A stretch of DNA of 64,000 nt from Pseudomonadales bacterium (GCA_019090615.1 JAHRVQ010000050.1:1-64000), one strand, 5' to 3'. Shown: positions 34,488 through 43,642, counted from the first letter of the stretch. The notes: a model not told the origin generated them from the sequence alone. A program made the numbers and translations.

Positions 34488-36371
34488 CTAGCTACCGACG
34501 GCTAGTTGAGGTGGATAAGACTGAAATGACGGGATAGCTTGTATTTCACATAATTTTTGATAGATCCCGGGTTGATTGGCGAGACTTTCATGGTTGCCCG
34601 ACTGGGCAATTTTTCCCTTGTTAAGTACGATGATTTTGTCAGCGTGCATAACCGTCGAAAGTCGATGGGCGATAATAAGGGTGGTTTGGTTGAGACGTCG
34701 GCAATTCTCCTTGAGCGCGTCCAGGATGCTGGCTTCGGTTTGAGTGTCAACCGCTGACAGGGCATCATCAAGAATAATTACAGGCGGGGACTTTAATAGT
34801 GCCCTTGCCAACGCAAGCCGTTGTCGTTGCCCGCCGGATAAGGTCATACCACGCTCACCAACAATAGTATGATAGCCCATCGGGAAACTCATGATGGCGC
34901 TGTGTATGTTTGCCTGTCGAGCCGCTTTTTCCACGGCCTGCTGGTCGGCATGAAGATTACCAATTTTGATATTGTTGAGGATACTTGTTGCGTATAAAAA
35001 TGGCTCTTGAGGTACGATGCTGATCTGTGATCGAACATGTTTTCTGTCAAGGCTTGATAACTCCTCGCCGCCAAGGGTGATGGAGCCTTTAGGATAGTCA
35101 TAGAGGCGCATTAAGAGTAAACAAAGCGTGGATTTGCCAGAACCTGGTCCACCGAGTATTGCCAGGGTTTGTCCTGCGTCAAGGTTTAAGGATAGATTTT
35201 CCAGCACTGGATTATTTGGCTGGTAGCCAAACGTTAACTGTTCAATGACGATGCCGCCCTGTAACCGCTTCGGCGCTAGTGCCTCTGGGGAAGAAATTTG
35301 AAGTTCAGATTCTCTTGGTTCTAGCAATAGCTCGGATAGTCTGTCGATGGAAACGATTGCTTTACCTGAATCTGTTAATACTCGGCCGAGGTGTCGGATT
35401 GGCCAAATGATGATGCTTTCATAGGTTAAAAAAGCAAACAAAGTACCAATGGTCAGTGAGCCGGCAATGACCCATAGGGATCCGGCAAGTAGTAGGATGC
35501 CAATCTGGGTGAGACATATCAGGTCACTAAAACCATAGAAAATTCCAATCAGTCCCAACAAGCGGGTATTTTGGTCTCTAAAATCTGCATTGGCGCTGGA
35601 AAATTTTTCAATTTCGAAATCTTGCCGAGCGTATGCTTTAACCACACGTATGCCTGTCAGGTTCTCCTGTAAAATACTGGTCATACAGGCCTCTGCTTGA
35701 TCAACCAGAAGAAATCGAGATTTTACGCGTTGAAAAAAGGCGATCGAAGAAAGTAATAATAGGGGCAGTGATAACAGACTCAGCCACGCCATATTGGCGT
35801 CCAGGGTAAAAAGAATGGGTAAAACTAGCAGTACAATGAGGCTGACTCGGGCGATTTCCATCACCTGTGAGGCCATGAAAATACGCACATTCTCAAGATC
35901 TGAAGTACATCTCTGGACCAGGTCACCGGTATCGGCTGAATCATGAAAGCTGCTGGGCAAGTGTTCCAGATGATTAAAAAGCCGGTCACGAAACAAGCGG
36001 GTAATGCCCTCAGAGGCAATGGCCACAAATCGGCCGCGCAGGAACAGACACAAACCGGACAACAGTGTTAGCAAGAGAGTACTGATGCTGATGGCTATCA
36101 GATAGGGGAAAATATCCGATTCTGCTTTAATCGGTAGCCAATGAATAAGCCTTGTCAGCCACATTGGCGGGCTAAAGTTGTCTCCTTCGATAATTGCATC
36201 AATAGAAAACTTGGCTAACATTGGCGCGCTAAATAGACATAAATAACCTGTTGCCATGGCGCCGATGGCCGCTGCATAGGTGCTCCGAAATCCTTTGGTC
36301 AATGTCCATAAGAGCTGGGTATTACTATGATCCGTCACAGATAAAATTCCCTTAACCGGTATTGACTTCAT
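34488..36371 (-). CDS. ABC exporter half-transporter, degenerate-site partner A
   Basis: 627-residue ABC exporter subunit with six membrane helices (about 25-320) and an NBD carrying Walker A GGPGSGKST and signature LSGGQRQRLALARAL. Its Walker B is IILDDALSAVD, where Asp replaces the catalytic Glu. Together with the altered LSAGE signature of the partner this builds one degenerate and one normal ATP site, the known pattern of heterodimeric exporters. First gene of the pair, transcribed away from the acyl-CoA dehydrogenase genes. Confidence 0.92.
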   Translation of the reverse strand: MKSIPVKGILSVTDHSNTQLLWTLTKGFRSTYAAAIGAMATGYLCLFSAPMLAKFSIDAIIEGDNFSPPMWLTRLIHWLPIKAESDIFPYLIAISISTLLLTLLSGLCLFLRGRFVAIASEGITRLFRDRLFNHLEHLPSSFHDSADTGDLVQRCTSDLENVRIFMASQVMEIARVSLIVLLVLPILFTLDANMAWLSLLSLPLLLLSSIAFFQRVKSRFLLVDQAEACMTSILQENLTGIRVVKAYARQDFEIEKFSSANADFRDQNTRLLGLIGIFYGFSDLICLTQIGILLLAGSLWVIAGSLTIGTLFAFLTYESIIIWPIRHLGRVLTDSGKAIVSIDRLSELLLEPRESELQISSPEALAPKRLQGGIVIEQLTFGYQPNNPVLENLSLNLDAGQTLAILGGPGSGKSTLCLLLMRLYDYPKGSITLGGEELSSLDRKHVRSQISIVPQEPFLYATSILNNIKIGNLHADQQAVEKAARQANIHSAIMSFPMGYHTIVGERGMTLSGGQRQRLALARALLKSPPVIILDDALSAVDTQTEASILDALKENCRRLNQTTLIIAHRLSTVMHADKIIVLNKGKIAQSGNHESLANQPGIYQKLCEIQAIPSFQSYPPQLAVGS

Positions 36372-36497
36372 CTAATGCTGAGGTGCTGGACTAGCTCGGA
36401 TTGCAACTCTGCCGTTTACCGACGTTAAGTTTCGCAGTGAACAGGTGGCCTGATGAGAGTTTGAAGCGATGTCGCTCAGAACCAGGTGGTGCAGAGC

Positions 36498-36551
36498 CTG
36501 GCTGCCTTCTATCCGCTGGGTGCCTTTAGTCCGCTGGGGCCCTTTAGTCCG
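36498..36551. repeat. 18-nt tandem repeat, three copies
   Basis: Units CTGGCTGCCTTCTATCCG, CTGGGTGCCTTTAGTCCG, CTGGGGCCCTTTAGTCCG. Divergence grows toward the first copy. Confidence 0.9.
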
Positions 36552-36802
36552 TTAGCCGGAAATGCAGGGTGAAAGGTGGTTCGATGGAGCAGCTAATCCT
36601 TGCTGTTAAATCGAATATACCATTAGTACAAAGCGTACGAGGTTCAACCGAAAATCTGCGACTATTTGATGAAGAATTAATAATAGCGTAATAGAGTTTT
36701 CTGAAAACACAAGCAAGGCGAGTATATTGGGCGGTGCTTGCAGGCGCATTTCACGGGCTTAAATTGGCTGTTTGTTATTTAAATGTGTCTGGCTGCGTTG
36801 TG

Positions 36803-36829
36803 GTGATTGGCGTGATTGGCGTGATTGGA
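36803..36829. repeat. 9-nt tandem repeat, three copies
   Basis: GTGATTGGC, GTGATTGGC, GTGATTGGA in the same intergenic region. Confidence 0.93.
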
Positions 36830-37007
36830 ATTAAAAAGTGGCGTGGTTTGATTAGCCGTGAATAGCCCCTGGAGAAATTAGACGTGGGCTGCTCAGCCTT
36901 GTGGTTCAGGTTTGAATTGCGATTCTTTAGCGCACTTTACAGGATAATATTGCAAACCAGTAAGCAAACAATTACGGTGTACGCTTTTGAAACAACTGGA
37001 GCATGCC

Positions 37008-38156
37008 ATGTTTAAAGGTTTGCAGTTTGAGCCGCTGAAATTACCCGCAGAGACGGCTGAACTACGAATGCAGGTAAGAGCGTTTGTCGAGACCGAAATG
37101 CGGTCCGGGATACTACAGAATAGTTTGCCCAATTCTGATTTTAATGTTGGAGATTCTCCCGAGTTCACTCGCAAACTGGGTGAACGCGGCTGGATTGGCA
37201 TGACCTGGCCAAAAGAATACGGTGGTGGCGAACGTTCATTTTTAGAGCGTTATGTGGTCACAGAAGAGCTACTAGCTGCGGGTACGCCGGTTGGCGCGCA
37301 CTGGATTGCGGACCGACAAAGCGGACCTTTATTTCTTAAATTTGGCACCGAAGCTCAGAAGCAAAAATTCCTGCCAAAGGTGGCTGCTGGCGAATGGTTT
37401 TTTTCAATTGGTATGAGTGAGCCTGACTCTGGTTCAGATCTTGCGTCGATAAAAACCCATGCGACAAAAGTAGACAATGGTTGGCTACTCAATGGCAGTA
37501 AAATTTGGAGCAGCGGCGCACATTTGAATCACTATATGATTACGCTGGTGCGGACAGAACCGCAGGGTAAAAATCGTCATGCTGGTTTAAGTCAGTTTAT
37601 TGTTGATTTGGCCGATTCAAATGTCACCATCACAGGCATAAAAAACCTTTCTGGAGACCGAGATTTTAATCAGGTGTTTTTTGATGATGTTTTTATCGCT
37701 GATGAGTACGTTATAGGTGAGCCTGGCAATGGCTGGGAGCAAGTGATGAGTGAACTTGGTTACGAGCGCAGTGGACCTGAAAGGTTTTTGAGTGCGTTTC
37801 GTGTGCTTGTTGAATTTGTGCGTGAAGTACAGGATAACCCCAATGAAGCGCAGATGGCTTTGATCGGTAAATTGGTGGCGAATCTAATTACGCTGCGGCG
37901 CATGTCCACCTCGGTAGCGGGCATGTTACAGGAGGGTAAATCGCCGATGGTGGAAGCTGCATTGATTAAGGACCTGGGCAATGGTTATGAACGACTGGTG
38001 CCAGAGCTTATTCGTCTTGTGGCCCCGCAGTCATTGTCGCCCAGGTTTGTTGATACATTAAATCAGTGCATATTGCATGCGCCTTCTTTTACCTTGCGAG
38101 GTGGGACTAGAGAAATATTGCGCGGCGTAATTGCCCGTGGTTTGGGATTAAGGTAG
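37008..38156 (+). CDS. Acyl-CoA dehydrogenase, larger subunit of a pair
   Basis: Acyl-CoA dehydrogenase family flavoprotein, 382 residues. N-terminal helical domain with GWIGMTWPKEYGG, then the middle beta domain FSIGMSEPDSGSDLASIKT and GWLLNGSKIWSSGAH. The C-terminal helical domain ends LRGGTREILRGVIARGLGLR, the usual FAD-contacting tail. The ATG at 37008 follows GGAG at 36998-37001; a TTG at 36987 is an unlikely alternative. It lies seven nt before a second, shorter family member, as in alpha2-beta2 dehydrogenases of steroid and bulky acyl-CoA degradation. Confidence 0.9.
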   Translation: MFKGLQFEPLKLPAETAELRMQVRAFVETEMRSGILQNSLPNSDFNVGDSPEFTRKLGERGWIGMTWPKEYGGGERSFLERYVVTEELLAAGTPVGAHWIADRQSGPLFLKFGTEAQKQKFLPKVAAGEWFFSIGMSEPDSGSDLASIKTHATKVDNGWLLNGSKIWSSGAHLNHYMITLVRTEPQGKNRHAGLSQFIVDLADSNVTITGIKNLSGDRDFNQVFFDDVFIADEYVIGEPGNGWEQVMSELGYERSGPERFLSAFRVLVEFVREVQDNPNEAQMALIGKLVANLITLRRMSTSVAGMLQEGKSPMVEAALIKDLGNGYERLVPELIRLVAPQSLSPRFVDTLNQCILHAPSFTLRGGTREILRGVIARGLGLR

Positions 38157-38162
38157 ATCGAA

Positions 38163-39185
38163 ATGAATGAACAGGAACAACTAATAGTTGATACCACTAA
38201 GCGTATTCTGACGGACCTTTGTACCAAGGGTGTTGTTGATGAGGCAGAGCGTGGAATTTGGCCAAAGGATTTGTGGCATAGCCTCGAAGAAACGGGATTG
38301 ACCCGTGCTGGACTTGACGAGGAGTTCGGTGGGTCAGGTGGTGCACAATGTGATGCATTAAGAATAATTCGTGAAGCTGCAGGTTTTGCAGCGCCCATTC
38401 CCTTGGCTGAAACCTTCATTGCAGCGTCAATGCTAGCCAGTGCAGGGGTTACGGCGCCTTCTGGTCCGCTTGCTGTTTGTTCAGCAGAGGCGACATTTAC
38501 GCAAGGCGAGGCAGGCGTCCAGATCCAGGGAAAGGTCGAGAATATTAATTTTGCAGAGTTCTGTGGACACCTGTTGCTCGTTAATGAGCATGAAATATGC
38601 CTCATTCCTACAGCTGGCCTTGAGTTTGGTACGCATCGCAGTTTGGCCGGCGGGCATCGTGGACAGGTTTCGCTGGATACGGTGGTTTCTGGTGCGCAAT
38701 GCCTTAAGTTAGAATCAGCGGCAGAGACTTTGTTTCACCTTGGGGCCATTAGTCGGGTCAATATGATGGCTGGTGCAATGTCCTCGATCTTAAATATATC
38801 GGTACAGTTTTCGCTCGAAAGGCAACAGTTTGGTAGAAGTATTTCGCAATTTCAGGCTATACAACAGCAATTGGCTGTTCTCGCCGGTGAAGTGGCAGCT
38901 TGCCAGCGAGCGGCTGATTCAGTGCTCGTCGCACCCAGTCTGATGGACATTGCGGTTGCCAAGGCGCGGGTGGGCGAAGCGGTTACCAAGGTAGCTGATA
39001 TCTCTCATCAGGTACATGGTGCTATGGGATATACCCTGGAACATGGGTTGAATCTGCTAACCCGCAGATTATGGGACTGGCGTGACGAATACGGCAACGA
39101 GACATATTGGCAAATTGCTATTGGTCAGCGCATTTGCGCGGCTGGTGCAGATCAGTTATGGCCAACCATTACCGATGCTGCTTAA
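38163..39185 (+). CDS. Acyl-CoA dehydrogenase, smaller subunit of a pair
   Basis: 340-residue acyl-CoA dehydrogenase-like protein. The N-terminal domain GLTRAGLDEEFGGSGG is present, the middle domain is shortened (no clear SEPxxGSD motif), and the C-terminal part keeps RQQFGRSISQFQAIQQQLA and HQVHGAMGYTLEHGLNLLTRRLWDWRDEYG. Shortened partners like this form obligate heterodimers with a full-length subunit, sharing FAD sites across the interface. The 6-nt spacing to the upstream gene supports a complex. Convergent with a metallo-hydrolase across two hairpins. Confidence 0.9.
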   Translation: MNEQEQLIVDTTKRILTDLCTKGVVDEAERGIWPKDLWHSLEETGLTRAGLDEEFGGSGGAQCDALRIIREAAGFAAPIPLAETFIAASMLASAGVTAPSGPLAVCSAEATFTQGEAGVQIQGKVENINFAEFCGHLLLVNEHEICLIPTAGLEFGTHRSLAGGHRGQVSLDTVVSGAQCLKLESAAETLFHLGAISRVNMMAGAMSSILNISVQFSLERQQFGRSISQFQAIQQQLAVLAGEVAACQRAADSVLVAPSLMDIAVAKARVGEAVTKVADISHQVHGAMGYTLEHGLNLLTRRLWDWRDEYGNETYWQIAIGQRICAAGADQLWPTITDAA

Positions 39186-39244
39186 AGCATAAGGTCTGTA
39201 ATCACGGGGCTTGTGAAAAAGCAGCATGTTATTTCAGCGGCGGG

Positions 39245-39268
39245 TCCGACAGGGTATTACCTGTCGGA
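39245..39268. terminator. Hairpin after acyl-CoA dehydrogenase pair
   Basis: TCCGACAGG, loop GTATTA, CCTGTCGGA: a perfect 9-bp stem 60 nt after the stop. No T-run follows. Confidence 0.6.
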
Positions 39269-39297
39269 AATCAGCTAAACAATTTGGCTCAATGAAA

Positions 39298-39333
39298 GCA
39301 CATTAACGCGGCCCTGAGTCTGCGTTAATGTGC
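39298..39333. terminator. 12-bp perfect inverted repeat between convergent genes
   Basis: GCACATTAACGC and GCGTTAATGTGC separated by 12 nt. It lies between the stops of the dehydrogenase pair and the metallo-hydrolase and could end transcription from both sides. Confidence 0.65.
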
Positions 39334-39358
39334 CGACAATTGTGCTTAGACGAATTGT

Positions 39359-40270
39359 TCAGGCGGTTGTGGCGATGGTATAGAGTGATGCTATGTCGGG
39401 GTTTTTGTCGGTACTTTTAACGGCACCTGTTGCAATCAACCTTTCCATTGCTGCGAGCACACTACGGCCTGCTGCAGGATAGAGGTGTTCGCCCACGCCG
39501 ACGTACATTATTGGTACCATATCTTCGATAATTCCAACGCCATCACGCAGACAATCAATAATTTGTTGTTCGCGTTCCTGTCGATGATCAATATAAGCTT
39601 GCACATAGGTTTTTACATCTTTGATACAGGTGCCATGGGTCGGCCAGTAAATTTCATCATCACGTTCGAGTAAAATATCAAGACTGTCTCTGTATTGGGT
39701 CATATCTCCGTCGGGTGGACCGACAATGGTTGTTGACCAACCCATAATATGGTCGCCGGTGAAGAGTGCTTTTTCTTCCTTCAGGGCAAAACATAGGTGG
39801 TTTGAGGTGTGTCCTGGGGTATAAACACATTCGACAGTCCACCCTTCACCCTGGATGATATCGCCGTGTTGGCTGACAACATCAGGTACGAAGTCCATAT
39901 CGCCGCCAGCCTCAATGGGTACACCAGAGGCGATTTTCCCCGCACCATGGGGACCGTAACCATAGGTTTTACACTGCCAGAATTCCTTTAGCTCTTTTGC
40001 TGCAGGTGAATGGTCCATATGGGTATGGGTGATTAATATATGGGTAACCTGTTCACCTTTGAGACTGTTTTTTAGGGCCTCGATATGTGCGTCGATTAAT
40101 GGGCCTGGGTCAATTACTGCGACCTTGCCTCGGCCAATGATATAGGTACCGGTACCTTTAAAAGAGAATGCACCAGGGTTTTCTGCGGTAACGCGACGAA
40201 TCATGGGTGTGATTTCTTCTAACTTCGCATATTCGAAATCATAATTATGTATGAAAGGTATCTTGGCCAT
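39359..40270 (-). CDS. MBL-fold metallo-hydrolase (LACTB2-like)
   Basis: 303-residue metallo-beta-lactamase-fold protein with THTHMDHSPAAKEL (HxHxDH), the TPGHTSNHLCFAL His, FTGDHIMGWS Asp and THGTCI His. A C-terminal winged-helix-like extension (about 225-295) is typical of the LACTB2 group. The opening GTGTYIIGRGKVAVIDPGP is also characteristic. The ATG at 40270 is preferred over the open frame upstream because it gives the normal N-terminus. Cytoplasmic; thioester or RNA hydrolysis are known roles in the fold, and the substrate here is unknown. Confidence 0.87.
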   Translation of the reverse strand: MAKIPFIHNYDFEYAKLEEITPMIRRVTAENPGAFSFKGTGTYIIGRGKVAVIDPGPLIDAHIEALKNSLKGEQVTHILITHTHMDHSPAAKELKEFWQCKTYGYGPHGAGKIASGVPIEAGGDMDFVPDVVSQHGDIIQGEGWTVECVYTPGHTSNHLCFALKEEKALFTGDHIMGWSTTIVGPPDGDMTQYRDSLDILLERDDEIYWPTHGTCIKDVKTYVQAYIDHRQEREQQIIDCLRDGVGIIEDMVPIMYVGVGEHLYPAAGRSVLAAMERLIATGAVKSTDKNPDIASLYTIATTA

Positions 40271-40776
40271 TATTTTTATGCTCTTGTAATCAGAAAACTC
40301 GAGGAGCATAGCTGATCACAGACATTGTCGCTAGTGACTTGAAAGATATAGAACTGAGGTGGATTGTAAATGATGTCCTGATACGGAGAAGGGTGCTTAG
40401 CGCCAAGGAGGGTGATCGTTTGTATTTCTGAAAAAATATTATTTTTCCTGTTATCACTTTGTTATTGTTTCAGATCAGAAAGCGTAACTGGGGTCGTCGG
40501 AACGCCACCATCTGTGCCCGATTGGATTGCCCAAGCCAGCTTATGTTTTAATGAATTGATCGATGGGAATATGGTCGGTTGGTCATTTTATGGCTTAAGG
40601 ATAAGGTGGATTGTTTAATGCCTGGTTAAATTTGGGTTAGGTAGAATAGATGTAAGTAAAACGATAAATTGATTACTTTTGATTACGTTTGATTTTTTTG
40701 GATTCATAAACATGTTTTTAGCAGCTGAGGTTAGCTAAAGTGAATTTGAATAAATTGGGGACTATGGGAATTATGT
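40271..40776. other. Intergenic region before GAF/HD-GYP gene
   Basis: About 505 bp between divergent genes. A 68-codon frame at 40412-40618 begins hydrophobic but has no recognisable domain and I do not call it. T-rich short repeats (TTGATTAC, TTTGATTAC, GTTTGATTT) lie near 40665-40695. Confidence 0.4.
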
Positions 40777-42546
40777 ATGGCTTCTGATCAACTTTCATTT
40801 GCCCGTTTGATTGATATCGGTTTGGCTTTGTCGGCTGAGACGGATAGTGACCGCCTGATGGAACGAATCCTGCTTGAGGCGAAAGATATTGGCAATGCGG
40901 ATGGTGGTACGCTGTATATTCGCAGTAATGAGGATCAACTGGTATTTACGATAATGCGTACCGATTCGCTGGGCATTGCGCAAGGGGGTACCACTGGTAA
41001 ATCCATATTACTACCTGCTGTGGAGATGTTTGGCATTAACGGCGAACCGAATCTCAATAATATTGTTAGTTACGCGGCAAACACCGGCGAAACTATCCAT
41101 GTTGATGATGCCTATGAAACGGACAAGTTTGATTTTTTTGGTGCCAAAAAATTTGATGAGGGTATGGGTTATAGGTCGAAGTCATTCTTAACCGTGCCAT
41201 TAAAAAATAATACTGGTCGAGTTATTGGGGTGCTTCAGTTACTTAATTCGATTGACCCAAAGAGCCAACAAGTATGCAGTTTTTCTCCAGAAACTCGCCC
41301 CCTGATCGAAGCATTGGCTTCGCAGGCTGCGATTTCTCTTGAAAATCAGAATTTACTGGCATCACAAAAGAACTTGTTAGACTCCTTTATAGAATTGATG
41401 GCTAGTGCTGTGGATGCGAAATCCCCATACACTGGAGGGCATTGTCAGCGAGTTCCCGAGCTGACTGAAATGTTGACCGCTGCTGCCTGTGCGTCAGAGG
41501 ATGAAAACTATAAAGATTTCGATCTCACTGAAGAAGAATTATACGAATTACATATTGGTGCCTGGCTACACGATTGCGGTAAGGTTACAACGCCAGAATA
41601 TGTGGTAGACAAGGCCACCAAACTAGAAACTATTACTGATCGTATTCATGAGGTGCGAATGCGCTTTGAATTGGTAAAAAGCGATCGAGTTATTCAATAC
41701 CAGGCTAAATTAATTGCTGGTGCGGATAATGAAAAGGATTTGAAAGTCGAACTTGACAGGCAGTTGGCAGAACTTGATGAGCAATTTGCATTTATTGCTG
41801 AATGTAATTTAGGTGGTGAGTTCATGTCTGATGAGCAGATCGCCAGGCTGGAAAGTATAGCAACCATCGAGTGGACTCAAACACTGGATGATCGTTTGGG
41901 CGTATCTTTTGATGAGGCGAAAAGGAAAGCCCGTTCAGCACCGCAAGCGTTGCCTCGTCGGGTACCCTTATTGTCTGACCGACAAGACCATATTATAGAA
42001 TACGATGCAATTGAACATACCCAGGATGTTGATAGTCGATATGGCTTTGATATGGAAATGCCTGAGCACAAATATAATCTTGGCGAAGTTTATAATCTGC
42101 GGATTAGACGCGGCACTCTAACCGAAGAAGAGCGATTTAAAATTAACGACCATATAGTCCAAACTATTGTCATGTTGGAAAATTTACCGTTTCCAAAATA
42201 TCTTGAGCGAGTGCCCGAAATAGCTGGCGGTCATCATGAAAAAATGGATGGGACTGGATATCCCAAGAAATTGAAAGGCCATGAAATGTCAATTCCCGCT
42301 AGAATAATGGCTATTGCCGATGTTTTTGAGGCGTTAACTGCAGCGGACAGGCCTTATAAAAAACCCAAGTCCTTAAGTGAAAGTATTAAAATTATGGCCT
42401 TCATGGTGGATGACCATCATCTGGATGGTGATTTATTCAAGCTGTTTCTCGAAAGTGGTGTTTATATGGACTATGCCGAAAAATATTTGCAGGAAGAGCA
42501 GATCGATAAAGTTGATATCGAAAAATATTTTTCGGTGTCTGCATAA
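40777..42546 (+). CDS. GAF-domain HD-GYP phosphodiesterase
   Basis: 589-residue predicted c-di-GMP phosphodiesterase. The N-terminal GAF sensor (about 15-195) has DGGTLYIRSNEDQLVFTIMRTDSLGI and FLTVPLKNNTGRVIGVLQLLNS. The HD-GYP domain starts with HCQRVPEL and keeps the intact WLHDCGKVTTPEYV pair. A helical insertion of about 140 residues follows, then HHEKMDGTGYPKKL and IMAIADVFEALTAADRPYKK. All catalytic motifs are present, unlike the HD-GYP region of the cyclase at 14402-16561. The last 13 nt, with the stop codon, are tandemly duplicated (42535-42560). Confidence 0.93.
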   Translation: MASDQLSFARLIDIGLALSAETDSDRLMERILLEAKDIGNADGGTLYIRSNEDQLVFTIMRTDSLGIAQGGTTGKSILLPAVEMFGINGEPNLNNIVSYAANTGETIHVDDAYETDKFDFFGAKKFDEGMGYRSKSFLTVPLKNNTGRVIGVLQLLNSIDPKSQQVCSFSPETRPLIEALASQAAISLENQNLLASQKNLLDSFIELMASAVDAKSPYTGGHCQRVPELTEMLTAAACASEDENYKDFDLTEEELYELHIGAWLHDCGKVTTPEYVVDKATKLETITDRIHEVRMRFELVKSDRVIQYQAKLIAGADNEKDLKVELDRQLAELDEQFAFIAECNLGGEFMSDEQIARLESIATIEWTQTLDDRLGVSFDEAKRKARSAPQALPRRVPLLSDRQDHIIEYDAIEHTQDVDSRYGFDMEMPEHKYNLGEVYNLRIRRGTLTEEERFKINDHIVQTIVMLENLPFPKYLERVPEIAGGHHEKMDGTGYPKKLKGHEMSIPARIMAIADVFEALTAADRPYKKPKSLSESIKIMAFMVDDHHLDGDLFKLFLESGVYMDYAEKYLQEEQIDKVDIEKYFSVSA

Positions 42547-42560
42547 GGTGTCTGCATAAG
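42535..42560 (+). repeat. 13-nt exact tandem duplication spanning a stop codon
   Basis: Two exact copies of GTGTCTGCATAAG. The first holds the TAA stop of the GAF/HD-GYP gene (42544-42546); the second places another TAA at 42557-42559 in a different frame. Confidence 0.97.
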
Positions 42561-42582
42561 TTTAGGGCTTTCTATAAAAGAG

Positions 42583-42646
42583 CCGCTCAGGGCTGTTTAT
42601 AGAAACCGCTCAGGGCTGTTTATTGCAGAGCCGCTCAGGGCTGTTT
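42583..42646 (-). repeat. 23-25-nt tandem repeat, three copies, spanning a stop codon
   Basis: The core CCGCTCAGGGCTGTTT occurs at 42583, 42606 and 42631. The copy at 42631 contains the stop codon of the minus-strand gene ending at 42635, so the other two copies reproduce the gene end, TGA included, in the spacer. Confidence 0.95.
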
Positions 42647-43642
42647 CTGGAAACAGTCTGAAAGTTTACAGAATCCTAATGGGTTCTTCGAACCTACTCC
42701 CAGTACTCCTTCACAATAGGCCATTGCTCGATCCAGCGCTACTTCCTGAGCGGGGCCTTGCTGCGCAATCGTTCGAGATTTTGCCGTTCCCTTTAATAAC
42801 GCTGTTACCTCACAGCGCCAAATTTCTTCAGGCAATTGTTGGCCTGATTGAGGCTGTGGCGATTCTTCGGCTGGGTTTATGATTGATGTCATTGTTGATG
42901 GCGCGCTTGTCGGTGAAGCTGGTGTCGGGGTTGTTCTATGCGATGATTTTGCTGCTGTTTTTGGTGTTGCGGTTTGAGCCGTGGTATGAGTGGTTATTGC
43001 AACTGTTTTTGAAGCTGTTTTTGAAACTTTTTTTGAATTGACGGGTAATACAGTTTCTAAATGTTGCCGAGTTGGTTTTTTAATTGATGCTGACTGCGTA
43101 GAATCGGTTTGCTTTTCGGTGCTTGCCAGTAGTGGCAGCCGTGCCTGGGCACCATTGGTGAAAACCAGTTTGAACCATTGATTAGCTTCAAATTGACTAT
43201 TTTTTATGTCGACATAGAGTCTATTTGGCTGACTGAGCTCAGCAAAGGTTTTTTCGAGCAATAATTCTCCTTGCTGGTAGATGAATATTCTGTCGCGCTC
43301 ACCGCGAATTAGATATTGACAATCTTGGCTTAAAAATAGGACGTTGGAAAACCAGCCGCTGGTACGCCAGAGTTGTAGGTCCTGATTTTTTGCGGATACC
43401 TTAAAGCAACTGCCTACACCCACTCGCTCGGGGCTGGAAACCATTTTGAAATAGTGATCACCCGTTTTTGAGGTCACAATAAAAGCGATATCGGCGCTGT
43501 TACAGATGCTGATAAATAGTGCGACTACAAACAAGCTAGTTCTGCTGTATAAATTTTTAAGTCTGGCTGGTTTTGCTCCGATTTTGGTGCTGGTTAGGTT
43601 GATGCTGTTTATTTGCCGGGGCAGCTGATGGGTTGGCTTCAT
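42635..43642 (-). CDS. Unknown exported protein with Thr/Lys/Ala-rich linker
   Basis: 335 residues, not recognised. The ATG at 43642 has AAGGAA nine bases upstream; the frame is open further but without support. There is one hydrophobic segment (about residues 35-50, SLFVVALFISICNSADIAF-like), which may be a signal peptide or anchor. A beta-rich domain (about 50-165) with two Cys (GSCFKV, SQDCQYLI) follows. A Thr/Lys/Ser/Ala/Pro-rich linker (about 185-275) is partly built from a 12-nt repeat. The C-terminal domain of about 60 residues has four Cys (WRCEV, AYCEGV, FCKLSDCF). It probably resides in the periplasm. The stop is within a triplicated sequence. Confidence 0.7.
   Translation of the reverse strand: MKPTHQLPRQINSINLTSTKIGAKPARLKNLYSRTSLFVVALFISICNSADIAFIVTSKTGDHYFKMVSSPERVGVGSCFKVSAKNQDLQLWRTSGWFSNVLFLSQDCQYLIRGERDRIFIYQQGELLLEKTFAELSQPNRLYVDIKNSQFEANQWFKLVFTNGAQARLPLLASTEKQTDSTQSASIKKPTRQHLETVLPVNSKKVSKTASKTVAITTHTTAQTATPKTAAKSSHRTTPTPASPTSAPSTMTSIINPAEESPQPQSGQQLPEEIWRCEVTALLKGTAKSRTIAQQGPAQEVALDRAMAYCEGVLGVGSKNPLGFCKLSDCFQKQP
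43003..43038. repeat. 12-nt tandem repeat, three copies, in linker
   Basis: CTGTTTTTGAAG, CTGTTTTTGAAA, CTTTTTTTGAAT. In frame on the minus strand within the Lys/Thr/Ser-rich linker of the unknown exported protein. Confidence 0.88.

Larger units (their letters stand above)
36372..37007. other. Long intergenic region with two tandem arrays
   Basis: About 635 bp between the divergent ABC exporter and acyl-CoA dehydrogenase operons. It holds an 18-nt x3 array and a 9-nt x3 array and otherwise no credible gene. It must carry promoters for both directions, but none is clear enough to name. Confidence 0.5.

Noticed and set aside
40412-40618. 68-codon frame with a hydrophobic start
   Set aside because: Upstream bases and composition give no firm support, and no domain or neighbour context explains it.
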